Below, piece by piece: positions 1 through 6,171 of a stretch of 7,865 nt of DNA. The notes beneath the pieces are model-generated. The model worked only from the letters and a program-made list of their open reading frames with translations. It ran no database searches and was not told the DNA's origin. Position 1 is the stretch's first letter. The number at the start of each line of letters is the position of its first letter. The stretch is taken from the NCBI GenBank assembly GCA_019911985.1, contig JAIOJO010000211.1, positions 1-7,865 on the forward strand. Reading direction: 5' to 3'. This DNA is from Sulfuricellaceae bacterium (GTDB taxonomy: Bacteria; Pseudomonadota; Gammaproteobacteria; Burkholderiales; UBA9220). The position numbers were made by a program, and so were the translations under genes.

Positions 1-109
1 CCTAGGCGGCAAGCCACAGCGCGGTGCTTACTTTCGAATGACGGAGTCTGCCTATGGCGATAGCTTCGGTTTCTTCACATAGTCTTGCGCCTGCACGTAT
101 CACTTAGCT
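1..109 (+). other. Left edge, possible tail of a gene starting outside the window
   Basis: No gene can be assigned here. One plus-strand frame is open from base 2 to a TAG at 80-82 and would give 26 C-terminal residues ending in GDSFGFFT. I do not recognise this as any family, and a 26-codon open stretch is expected by chance. If it is a true C-terminus, the terminator at 256-289 would be its terminator and 83-255 a long 3' untranslated region. The base composition looks less GC-rich than the coding regions to the right. The minus strand shows no convincing gene. Confidence 0.2.
74..103 (+). promoter_or_regulatory. Possible sigma70 promoter
   Basis: A -35-like TTCACA at 74-79 (5 of 6 against TTGACA) and a -10-like TATCAC at 98-103 (4 of 6 against TATAAT) are separated by 18 nt. 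This would start a transcript near 110, running into the terminator at 256-289 without a convincing reading frame between. It was read by eye only, and such matches are common by chance. Confidence 0.3.
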
Positions 110-289
110 CGAATGGAACACGGTGAAACGCGCCGCCCGTAAGAAGATGGCCGGAGGCGGTAAATAAGGGAGGTTTTCTGCAAGACCCGATTTCAACGCT
201 CGGCCGGATTATCGGTACTGCCACGTACCCAAGCCTGAATAACAGGTTCCCACAGCCCGAGGCGCAATGCCGGCCTCGGGTTTGTTTTT
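110..289 (+). ncRNA. Candidate small RNA or leader transcript
   Basis: A stretch of about 180 nt lies between the possible promoter at 74-103 and a strong intrinsic terminator ending near 289. It has no convincing protein gene. It can form small internal hairpins, for example CCTG/CAGG at 234-246 and CCGCC/GGCGG within about 133-160. I compared it from memory with 6S RNA, SRP RNA, RNase P RNA, tmRNA and cobalamin, TPP, glycine and SAH riboswitches and found no match. It could equally be the 3' untranslated region of a gene left of the window. A 14-residue basic frame (GTG 123 to TAA 167) lies inside it. Confidence 0.25.
256..289 (+). terminator. Rho-independent terminator
   Basis: An 8-bp perfect GC-rich stem (CCCGAGGC at 256-263 with GCCTCGGG at 273-280, 9-nt loop) is followed at once by TTTGTTTTT at 281-289. 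This is a textbook intrinsic terminator on the plus strand. On the minus strand the hairpin is not followed by a T tract, so it probably does not end the glutaredoxin transcript arriving from the right. Confidence 0.8.
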
Positions 290-302
290 GCGGAAAACCG
301 GC

Positions 303-689
303 CTAGGCGAAGCGCTGACGCAGGTATTGGATAATGTCGGCGGATTCGTACATCCACTGGCTGTTGCCATGCTCATCGGTGATTTTCAGGCAGGGCGTCA
401 TGACCTTGCCGCCGCCTTGCAACAGGGCTTCGCGGTTTTGCGCGTGGTGTTGCGCATCGCGCAGTTCGATGTTTAGCGAGAGGCGGCGAATTTCCTGCCG
501 CACCTTAATGCAGAAAGGGCAGGTTTTGAACTGGTAGAGCGCCAAGTTTTGGGTTTGCCGGTCGATTTGCTGCTGTTGCTCCGCCGAGCGGACAATGCCT
601 TTCGGCCGGCTAAGGGTCTCCCACAGCAAGATAAACGGTCCGATTACGATGCGCAGCGTCCTAAAGAAAATCCTGAAAAACCATTTCAT
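303..689 (-). CDS. Membrane-anchored glutaredoxin-like protein
   Basis: 128 residues. A hydrophobic N-terminal segment (about residues 4-24) behind a short basic start looks like a single membrane anchor, which would leave the thioredoxin-fold domain (about 48-128) at the membrane face. The active site is CPFC at 57-60, the dithiol glutaredoxin type. TP at 98-99 is the expected cis-proline, and ESADIIQYL at 115-123 matches the C-terminal glutathione-binding region of glutaredoxins and GST N-terminal domains. The inferred role is glutathione-dependent thiol-disulfide exchange; the substrate is unknown. An extra Cys100 directly after the cis-proline is notable. Start ATG 689 has a G-rich stretch (GGGG) upstream as a weak ribosome site. 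It lies 61 nt after the MOSC gene in an AT-rich gap, so it may be read from the DUF1415-MOSC transcript or from its own promoter. The soluble side (cytoplasm or periplasm) cannot be settled from sequence. Confidence 0.88.
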   Translation of the reverse strand: MKWFFRIFFRTLRIVIGPFILLWETLSRPKGIVRSAEQQQQIDRQTQNLALYQFKTCPFCIKVRQEIRRLSLNIELRDAQHHAQNREALLQGGGKVMTPCLKITDEHGNSQWMYESADIIQYLRQRFA

Positions 690-750
690 ATCCCAGCCCC
701 AAACATGTTAGTTAAAAAATTTAGATGCCTACGCAACACCTTTAAGCAAG

Positions 751-1203
751 TCACGGGCCAGGCGGCGGCTCCAAATCGACGTCCATGCCCAAGGCCAGCC
801 TCCCGCCCCGCACCACCCGGCATGTCACGCCGCCGCGCCAATCGCGGCTCAAAGCCTGGAACAGGCCCGGATGGATAGCCTCCATGCGTGAACAGGGGTC
901 GGTTTCGCCGGTAATTTCCAGCACGACCGCACCGATTACGATCCGGCCTCCGGTCGCGTTATGCAGCGGCAGTTGATTGACTAGCAAATTCGCGCGGCGT
1001 TCCATCCACGGCAAACTTATTCCAAGCTCGTCGCAAGCCGCGCGCCACGCCGCGCCGGACAAAAGCGTGACTTGGCGGGGCCCTGACTTGCCGCGGCTAT
1101 CCCCGGCTAAGCCCGCCGCCTCGCTTAGCTCGGCCTCTTCCAGCGCTTGCATCGGCTGCAGGCGCTGCGGCTTGACGGCAATACCCAACAGCCGGGCTTT
1201 CAC
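751..1203 (-). CDS. MOSC domain-containing protein
   Basis: 150 residues from GTG 1203. The MOSC (molybdenum cofactor sulfurase C-terminal) fold is shown in order by RQVTLLS (about 43-49), RRANLLV (69-75), the core EITGETDPCSRME (96-108) with Cys104, and WRGGVTCRV (122-130), ending in a GG..LGM..D strand. Known MOSC proteins handle sulfur or molybdenum-cofactor chemistry (YiiM and mARC relatives), with the conserved Cys in the core motif. The exact substrate here is unknown. It is a short stand-alone MOSC protein without the usual N-terminal beta-barrel domain. I chose GTG 1203 because it overlaps the stop of the DUF1415 gene as GTGA, a classic translational coupling, and has GGA six bases upstream. 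An in-frame ATG at 1230 would add nine residues with no visible ribosome site. The partner genes are not known molybdenum-cofactor genes, so context does not fix its role. Confidence 0.87.
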   Translation of the reverse strand: MKARLLGIAVKPQRLQPMQALEEAELSEAAGLAGDSRGKSGPRQVTLLSGAAWRAACDELGISLPWMERRANLLVNQLPLHNATGGRIVIGAVVLEITGETDPCSRMEAIHPGLFQALSRDWRGGVTCRVVRGGRLALGMDVDLEPPPGP

Positions 1204-1778
1204 GCTTCGTCCGGCCCAATTTTCCGGCATGCCCGCAGCAATTCGCGCATCCGTTCGGCGCCCATTTTTTCCAGCGTGCGGATATTCCGCTCCGGGATTT
1301 TGTCCGGCCGCGCATATCCGGCGATGGCCTGCGCCAAGCCATCCTCGCGCAACACATGAAGAACCGGGTAGGGGGAGCGATTAGTGTAGTTCTCCGCGGC
1401 GTCGGCCGAGACGCCGGCAAACTGGTAATCCGGGTGCAGGCTCGCCACCTGGAATTCGCCTTCGTATCCCTCTTGATAAAGCATGTCATCGACCGTGCCG
1501 AGAAAATCGTTGTAGTCGAAAAAGTCGGCCAAGACATAAGGATGAATCAGCACCGTGGTCTCGACTTCCCCGGCATCCGTCGCGCGCAAGAATTCCAGCT
1601 CGCGCATAAGCTCGGCCAGCAGCGCCTCGGCCCGATCCGCCGGACTCACTACGTAGCGCACCAAGCCGCTTTCGTAAGGCTTACGCGCAAACGGGCAAAG
1701 GTTGAATTCGATCACTACCCGCTCTATCCAACAACGGGTTCGTGCAACGATGGTTTCCTCACGCGCCGGTTTTTTCAT
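1200..1778 (-). CDS. DUF1415 family protein
   Basis: 192 residues from ATG 1778. It matches the DUF1415 family of proteobacteria: NLCPFA (26-31), LIHP (77-80), DFFDYNDFL (85-93), LHPDYQFAG (114-122), NRSPYPVLHVLRE (133-145) and IPERNIRTLEKMG (161-173). No biochemical function is established for the family; the conserved Cys, His and acidic motifs suggest an enzyme or metal site, which is inference. Starts at ATG 1787 and TTG 1820 are also in frame, but the protein from 1778 begins at the family's usual distance from the NLCPFA motif. No good ribosome site precedes any of them. An extended -10 element at 1786-1794 would place the transcript start almost on ATG 1778, so the mRNA may be leaderless or nearly so. 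Its stop overlaps the start of the MOSC gene by four bases, so the two are probably co-translated. Confidence 0.88.
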   Translation of the reverse strand: MKKPAREETIVARTRCWIERVVIEFNLCPFARKPYESGLVRYVVSPADRAEALLAELMRELEFLRATDAGEVETTVLIHPYVLADFFDYNDFLGTVDDMLYQEGYEGEFQVASLHPDYQFAGVSADAAENYTNRSPYPVLHVLREDGLAQAIAGYARPDKIPERNIRTLEKMGAERMRELLRACRKIGPDEA

Positions 1779-1785
1779 AGCGCGC

Positions 1786-1794
1786 ATGATACCA
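1786..1794 (-). promoter_or_regulatory. Possible extended -10 promoter for the DUF1415-MOSC genes
   Basis: Read on the minus strand the sequence is TGGTATCAT: a TGn extension plus TATCAT, 5 of 6 against TATAAT. The -35 region is poor, as is allowed for extended -10 promoters. The start of transcription would fall near 1778-1779, on the chosen ATG. It forms an 8-of-9 inverted repeat with 1834-1842. Confidence 0.35.
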
Positions 1795-1833
1795 GCGCGC
1801 CTTGGCTTGGCGATACTCAAGGCGCAACAGCGA

Positions 1834-1842
1834 TGCTATCAT
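1834..1842 (+). promoter_or_regulatory. Possible extended -10 promoter for the NYN/OST-HTH gene
   Basis: TGCTATCAT: a TGn extension and TATCAT (5 of 6 to the -10 consensus), with no clear -35. Transcription would start near 1849, leaving a leader of about 22 nt before TTG 1871 that contains the GGAG ribosome site. It mirrors the element at 1786-1794 on the other strand. Confidence 0.4.
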
Positions 1843-1860
1843 CAACTAAGAAACCCGATT

Positions 1861-1864
1861 GGAG
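1861..1864 (+). promoter_or_regulatory. Ribosome binding site choosing a TTG start
   Basis: GGAG sits six bases before TTG 1871. The alternative starts TTG 1859 and ATG 1901 have no comparable site, so this element is the main reason for preferring TTG 1871. Confidence 0.5.
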
Positions 1865-1870
1865 CCGACC

Positions 1871-2704
1871 TTGGCCGCACCCGCAGCAACAATCCGCAGC
1901 ATGGCGCTATTTTGCGATTTCGAGAATGTCGCGCTGGGCGTGCGCGACGCCAAATACGCGCAGTTCGACATCGCCAGGGTGCTCGAACGCCTGCTCTTGA
2001 AGGGCAGCATAGTGGTGAAAAAAGCCTATTGCGACTGGGAGCGCTACAAGGAATTCAAGGCGCCCATGCACGAGGCCGCGTTCGAACTGATCGAAATCCC
2101 CCACGTACGCCAATCGGGCAAAAACTCCGCCGACATCCGCTTGGTGGTGGATGCACTGGACCTGTGCTACACCAAGTCCCACGTGGATACCTTCGTGATT
2201 ATCAGCGGCGACTCGGATTTCTCTCCGCTGGTGAGCAAATTACGCGAGAACAACAAAACGGTGATAGGCGTCGGTGTCAAAAACTCCACTTCCGACCTCT
2301 TGATCGCCAACTGCGACGAGTTCATCTTCTACGACGACCTGGTGCGGGAAACCGCCGCGAAAGCGAAGAAAAGCACGCAGAAAAAACCGGCGGCTAAAGC
2401 CATTGCCGGAACCGTGCCCAAGGCCAGCCCTCCGGAAGACGGCGGAAAGTCACAGGAAGCGCTGGATCTGGTGATGGAAACGGTCGAAGCGCTCTTTGCC
2501 GAGCGCGGCGAGGAAGACAAAATTTGGGGTTCCATGGTCAAGCAGGCCTTGAAGCGCCGCAAACCGGGCTTCAACGAAAGCTATTACGGTTTCCGCACCT
2601 TCAGCAAGCTGCTCGACGAAGCCGCGGCACGCCAGCTCCTGGACGTGGAGCACGACGAAAAATCGGGCCAAATCATTATCAAGCATTTCAACCCGGACTA
2701 TTAA
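1871..2704 (+). CDS. NYN domain / OST-HTH (LOTUS) putative RNA endonuclease
   Basis: 277 residues from TTG 1871. Residues about 11-160 form an NYN (LabA/DUF88, PIN-like) nuclease domain. The acidic metal site is visible as CDFEN (Asp16), NSADIRLVVD (Asp88) and SGDSDF (Asp114, Asp116), followed by the GVKNSTSDLL and CDEFIFYDDL stretches. A Lys/Ala/Pro-rich linker (about 163-192) leads to a C-terminal OST-HTH/LOTUS domain (about 196-270; IWGSMVKQAL, then YYGFRTFSKLL). LOTUS domains bind RNA, so the pairing points to a metal-dependent ribonuclease with its own RNA-binding module; targets in bacteria are mostly unknown. All expected acidic residues are present, so it should be active. ATG 1901 would remove ten residues but start directly at the first beta strand. 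It is divergent from the DUF1415 gene and convergent with the secreted protein gene, 14 bases away, so it is probably transcribed alone. Confidence 0.88.
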   Translation: MAAPAATIRSMALFCDFENVALGVRDAKYAQFDIARVLERLLLKGSIVVKKAYCDWERYKEFKAPMHEAAFELIEIPHVRQSGKNSADIRLVVDALDLCYTKSHVDTFVIISGDSDFSPLVSKLRENNKTVIGVGVKNSTSDLLIANCDEFIFYDDLVRETAAKAKKSTQKKPAAKAIAGTVPKASPPEDGGKSQEALDLVMETVEALFAERGEEDKIWGSMVKQALKRRKPGFNESYYGFRTFSKLLDEAAARQLLDVEHDEKSGQIIIKHFNPDY

Positions 2705-2718
2705 GCGGACTTGGCCCC

Positions 2719-3171
2719 TCAGCGGTGCCGCGACACCCGGTACTTGACGCAAAACAGCTTGGTTTTACTGCCGCCGTAATCGATGAGGAAGCTGCCGGCA
2801 GGCGAGCGCAAGCTCGTTTCGCCGGTGTCGGGGCTGAACACAACGCCCTTGGTGTCGAGTATCTGCTGCCGCACCGCCGGCAGGCGCTCGTTGATCACTA
2901 CGCCGAGAAAATCGACCGCCACGGATTCGTCGCTGACGAAGATGTCCTCCACTTCGGAGCCGAACAAGCGTGCGCCCTCGGGCTTAAACCAGTAGGCGCC
3001 GCCTTCCGTCTTGTAGGGCGGCTTAAAGTAAGTGCTCAGGTAGTCGCGGAAAAAAACCGGGTCGATGTGATCGTTGCAAAGCAGCGCGTTGCCGACGACA
3101 GGGACGAAGGTCGACGGGGCGGCAAAAGCTGCCGTGGCGGTCAGCAGGACAACAAGCAGAAAAAAGCGCAT
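2719..3171 (-). CDS. Small secreted protein of unknown function
   Basis: 150 residues; I do not recognise the family. The first 18 residues are a clear Sec signal peptide: a basic start, a hydrophobic core FFLLVVLL, then TATAAFAA with a likely cleavage after Ala17 or Ala18. The mature part of about 132 residues has only two cysteines, Cys32 and Cys141, near its two ends, which could form one disulfide in the periplasm. It is rich in aromatic residues (DPVFFRDYLSTYF at 37-49) and has no membrane segment or lipobox. ATG 3171 is the first start after an in-frame stop; no ribosome site is obvious. It is divergent from ppdK and convergent with the NYN gene with a 14-base gap, so it is probably a single-gene unit. 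The signal peptide and GC-rich codon use make it a real gene rather than a chance frame. Confidence 0.75.
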   Translation of the reverse strand: MRFFLLVVLLTATAAFAAPSTFVPVVGNALLCNDHIDPVFFRDYLSTYFKPPYKTEGGAYWFKPEGARLFGSEVEDIFVSDESVAVDFLGVVINERLPAVRQQILDTKGVVFSPDTGETSLRSPAGSFLIDYGGSKTKLFCVKYRVSRHR

Positions 3172-3199
3172 AAGAAAGTATTAACGCATTCCCCTCGGC

Positions 3200-3230
3200 T
3201 TGGCTAGCGAATTCATACGCATGCGACAAT
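3200..3230 (+). promoter_or_regulatory. ppdK: Possible ppdK promoter
   Basis: TTGGCT at 3200-3205 and GACAAT at 3225-3230 are spaced 19 nt apart, with a TGC extension at 3222-3224 before the -10. This would give a leader of about 95 nt. The leader includes a GCCGGC/GCCGGC hairpin at 3275-3291 (5-nt loop) with no T tract, so it is not a terminator. It is weak evidence, but this is the best match in the 161-base gap between the divergent genes. Confidence 0.3.
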
Positions 3231-3320
3231 TTTTTTGCCGCCTGCTAAAAAGAAGGGGTAGGCCATCTTCGGGTGCCGGCCTCGCGCCGGCTCCGGGATC
3301 AACGGAATCGACCATTATCA

Positions 3321-3328
3321 GGAAGGAA
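3321..3328 (+). promoter_or_regulatory. ppdK: Strong ribosome binding site fixing the ppdK start
   Basis: GGAAGGAA lies 4 bases before ATG 3333. The frame stays open upstream to a GTG at 3273, which would add 20 low-complexity Arg/Pro-rich residues unlike any PPDK N-terminus. This site settles the start at 3333. Confidence 0.85.
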
Positions 3329-3332
3329 TCGT

Positions 3333-6131
3333 ATGGCTGCCAAGAAATTCGTCTATGCCTTTGCCGAAGGCGACGGCAAAAATAAAATGCTGTTGGGCGG
3401 CAAAGGGGCCAATTTGTGCGAAATGACCCAGATCGGGCTGAACGTGCCGCCCGGATTCGCCGTCACCACCGAGGCCTGCCTGGCTTACCTGGAGCACAAC
3501 CGCTTCCCGGACAACCTGATGGAGGAAATCAAAAACCACCTACAGGCCCTGGAAAAAGCCACCGGCAAAGGCTTCGGCAGCGAAACCCAGCCCCTGCTGG
3601 TCTCGGTTCGCTCCGGCTCGGCCATGTCCATGCCGGGAATGATGGACACCATCCTCAACCTCGGCCTCAACGGTAAATCCCTGCCCGGCCTGATCAAGCA
3701 AACCGGCAACGAGCGCTTCGCCTACGATGCCTACCGCCGCTTTATCCAGCTCTACGGCAAGATCGCTCTCGGCGTGTCCGACGAATTGTTCGACGAGCGC
3801 ATGAATGCGGTCAAGGCGAAATACGGCGCCACCCAGGACGTCGATCTCAACGCCGCCCATCTCAAGGAACTGTGCGACGCCTTTCTCGCCATTGTGCAAG
3901 AGCAAACCGGCAAACCTTTCCCGGAAGACCCCTACGAACAACTGGAAATCGCCGTGCAGGCGGTATTCCGCTCCTGGATGGGCAAACGCGCCATCGACTA
4001 CCGCAAGCAGTTCCGCATCACCCAGGAAATGGCCAACGGCACCGCGGTCAACGTGGTGACCATGGTGTTCGGCAATATGGGCAACGACTCCGCGACCGGC
4101 GTCGGCTTCACCCGCAATCCCGGCACCGGGGAAAATACGATCTTCGGCGAATACCTGGTAAACGCCCAGGGCGAGGACGTGGTAGCGGGCATCCGCACCC
4201 CCAAGCCGATCGCCGAAATGGCCCGGGAAATGCCCGATCTCTACCGCCAGTTGGTGGAACTGCGCGATAAGCTGGAGGTCCATTACCGCGAGGTACAGGA
4301 TTTCGAGTTCACCATCGAGAAGGGCACGCTGTACTGCCTGCAAACTCGCAACGGCAAAATGAACGCCCACGCCATGGTGATTACCTCGGTGGAAATGTCC
4401 CAGCAAGGGCTGATTACCCGAGAGGAAGCCCTGACCCGCATCAACCCCATGCTGCTGGAACAATTGCTGGTGCCGACGCTGTCCACGGCCTTTGCCGGCA
4501 GTGCGCTGGCCCAAGGCCTGCCGGCCTCGCCCGGCGCCGCCTCGGGCAAAATCGTGTTCGACGCCGACAGCGCTGAAATGCGCGGCAATCTGGGCGAAAA
4601 AATCATTTTGGTGCGCGAGGAAACCAAGCCGGAAGACATCCACGGCTTTTTCGCCGCCCAGGGCATACTCACCAGCCGCGGCGGCAAGACCTCCCACGCC
4701 GCCGTGGTGGCCCGCGGCATGGGCAAACCCTGCGTTTCCGGCTGCGAACGCATCGCCATCGACGTCCACGAGCGCCGCGCCACGGTGGGCGACACGGTGC
4801 TGCACGAGGGCGACGTCATCACCATCGACGGCAGCAGCGGCAACGTCTATGCCGGAGAAATTCCCACGGTGGAATCGCAATTCTTCGAGGAAATGTCCAC
4901 GCTATTGGGCTGGGCCGACCAAGCCGCCAAGCTGAAAGTCATGGCCAACGCCGACACTCCCCGCGACGCCGAGCGGGCGCGCCGCTACGGCGCCATGGGC
5001 ATAGGCCTGTGCCGCACCGAGCGCATGTTCAACGACAGCGACCGCCTACCCATCGTGCAAGAGATGATCCTGGCCGAAACCCGTGAAGAACGAATAAACG
5101 CGCTGAACCGCCTGCTGCCGATCCAGCGCCGCGACTTCAAGGGCATCTTCCGCGCCATGGCGGGCTTGCCGGTGACGGTGCGCCTGCTCGACCCGCCGAT
5201 CCATGAATTCCTCCCCACGGCGGAACAGCTTGAATTCGAGATCAAGCACCTGCGCCACTTGCAGGCCGCCGTGCGGGACATGGAGGAGCTGCCGGATACT
5301 CTGAAAATGCTCGACCCCGAGCTCTACCAAAACTCCCTCGGCAGCCTGGAAAAACTCCAGTCCAGTCTCGTCCAGTTCAAGGAGTCGCGCTTGGAAAACG
5401 CCCTCATTGCCAAGAAAGAAGCGGTCCTGAAGAAAGTGCACACGCTCCACGAGGTCAACCCCATGCTCGGTCATCGCGGCGTGCGCCTGGGCATCACCTT
5501 CCCGGAAATCTACGCGATGCAGATCCGCGCCATCCTGGAAGCGGCCGCCGAGTGCGTCAAGGAGAAGATCGAGGTGCACCCGGAAATCATGGTGCCCCAG
5601 GTTTGCACCCCGCAGGAACTGAAACGGGTGCACGCCCTGGTGGCGGAAATCCTGCCCGAAGTCGAAGCCCAGTATGGCGTCAAGGTGCCCTTCAAGTTCG
5701 GCAGCATGATCGAAGTGGTGCGCGCCTGCCTGCGCGCCGCGCAATTGGCGCAAGATGCCGAATTCTTCTCCTTCGGCACCAACGACCTCAGCCAAGCCAC
5801 CTTCTCCTTCAGCCGCGAGGACGCCGAGAACAAGTTCTTGCCGATGTACAACGAAACCGGCATCCTCCACGATAACCCCTTCGAAGTGCTGGACGTGAAG
5901 GGCGTCGGCCGTCTCATGGACATGACCGTCCAATGGGGCCGTGCAACCCGCCCCGACCTCAAGGTGGGCATCTGCGGCGAACAAGGCGGGCAACCCGATT
6001 CCATCCGTTTCTGCCACTACGTCGGGCTGAATTACGTTTCCTGTTCCACGCCGCGGGTGCCCATCGCCCGCCTCGCCGCCGCGCAGGCCAAACTGAAGGA
6101 AAACGAATACGGTAAAGACATCTACGCCTAG
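3333..6131 (+). CDS. ppdK: Pyruvate, phosphate dikinase (PPDK)
   Basis: 932 residues. It catalyses ATP + pyruvate + Pi to and from AMP + PEP + PPi in the cytoplasm, supplying PEP for gluconeogenesis or working as PPi-saving glycolysis. Domain order is an N-terminal ATP-grasp nucleotide domain (GGKGANL 22-28; SVRSGS with Arg93; Glu325 and Gln337), a swivelling phosphohistidine domain (GGKTSHAAVVARGMGKPC with catalytic His455) and a C-terminal PEP/pyruvate TIM barrel (Arg561, Arg617, metal ligands Glu794 and Asp818, catalytic Cys881 in GICGE). His455, Arg561 and Arg617 coincide with the numbering of the Clostridium symbiosum enzyme, but Glu794, Asp818 and Cys881 lie 49-50 residues later than its Glu745, Asp769 and Cys831. 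An insertion of about 50 residues therefore sits between 629 and 705, which explains a length above the usual 870-910. Thr453 and Ser454 before His455 are the sites used by PPDK regulatory proteins in other organisms; no such regulator is adjacent. The CHAD and pap genes follow 52 bases downstream and beyond. Confidence 0.97.
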   Translation: MAAKKFVYAFAEGDGKNKMLLGGKGANLCEMTQIGLNVPPGFAVTTEACLAYLEHNRFPDNLMEEIKNHLQALEKATGKGFGSETQPLLVSVRSGSAMSMPGMMDTILNLGLNGKSLPGLIKQTGNERFAYDAYRRFIQLYGKIALGVSDELFDERMNAVKAKYGATQDVDLNAAHLKELCDAFLAIVQEQTGKPFPEDPYEQLEIAVQAVFRSWMGKRAIDYRKQFRITQEMANGTAVNVVTMVFGNMGNDSATGVGFTRNPGTGENTIFGEYLVNAQGEDVVAGIRTPKPIAEMAREMPDLYRQLVELRDKLEVHYREVQDFEFTIEKGTLYCLQTRNGKMNAHAMVITSVEMSQQGLITREEALTRINPMLLEQLLVPTLSTAFAGSALAQGLPASPGAASGKIVFDADSAEMRGNLGEKIILVREETKPEDIHGFFAAQGILTSRGGKTSHAAVVARGMGKPCVSGCERIAIDVHERRATVGDTVLHEGDVITIDGSSGNVYAGEIPTVESQFFEEMSTLLGWADQAAKLKVMANADTPRDAERARRYGAMGIGLCRTERMFNDSDRLPIVQEMILAETREERINALNRLLPIQRRDFKGIFRAMAGLPVTVRLLDPPIHEFLPTAEQLEFEIKHLRHLQAAVRDMEELPDTLKMLDPELYQNSLGSLEKLQSSLVQFKESRLENALIAKKEAVLKKVHTLHEVNPMLGHRGVRLGITFPEIYAMQIRAILEAAAECVKEKIEVHPEIMVPQVCTPQELKRVHALVAEILPEVEAQYGVKVPFKFGSMIEVVRACLRAAQLAQDAEFFSFGTNDLSQATFSFSREDAENKFLPMYNETGILHDNPFEVLDVKGVGRLMDMTVQWGRATRPDLKVGICGEQGGQPDSIRFCHYVGLNYVSCSTPRVPIARLAAAQAKLKENEYGKDIYA

Positions 6132-6159
6132 CGCCGCCGGCCAGACGGCCGTCACGGCG
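6132..6159 (+). repeat. Hairpin directly after the ppdK stop
   Basis: Outer stem CGCCG 6132-6136 with CGGCG 6155-6159, and inner stem CGGCC 6138-6142 with GGCCG 6147-6151 around an AGAC loop: ten GC-rich pairs with a small internal loop. It starts one base after the stop codon. No T tract follows, so it is not an ordinary intrinsic terminator. Possible roles are protecting the 3' end of a processed ppdK mRNA or slowing read-through into the CHAD gene. Confidence 0.55.
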
Positions 6160-6171
6160 AGTCCGGTCAAA

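Noticed and set aside
178..306. An open stretch after GGGAGG at 168-173 running through the terminator
   Set aside because: It has only a CTG to start from and would read through the terminator hairpin. The translation has no family-like features.
1..310. CCTAGGCG occurring at 1-8 and 303-310 as a direct repeat or attachment site
   Set aside because: An 8-base match is too short to be meaningful, and there is no integrase or other mobile gene nearby.
1356..2000. A 214-codon plus-strand frame across the DUF1415 gene and its upstream gap
   Set aside because: It is a shadow of the DUF1415 gene on the other strand. It also runs out of frame into the NYN gene and shows no protein-like motifs.
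2524..3207. A 227-codon plus-strand frame across the NYN end and the secreted protein gene
   Set aside because: It overlaps two better-supported genes in other frames, and the composition is that of an antisense shadow.
3275..3291. GCCGGC inverted repeat in the ppdK leader as a terminator or riboswitch
   Set aside because: The stem is only 6 bp, no T tract follows and no riboswitch motif surrounds it, so it is mentioned only under the promoter entry.
3273..3332. A 20-residue N-terminal extension of PPDK from GTG 3273
   Set aside because: GGAAGGAA directly before ATG 3333 and the usual PPDK N-terminus support the later start. The extension is Arg/Pro-rich and has no ribosome site.
3540..4880. 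A 446-codon open frame on the minus strand opposite ppdK
   Set aside because: It lies fully antisense to a certain PPDK gene. Its translation is Gly/Ala/His/Val-rich without domains, an expected result of GC-biased codon use in the true gene.
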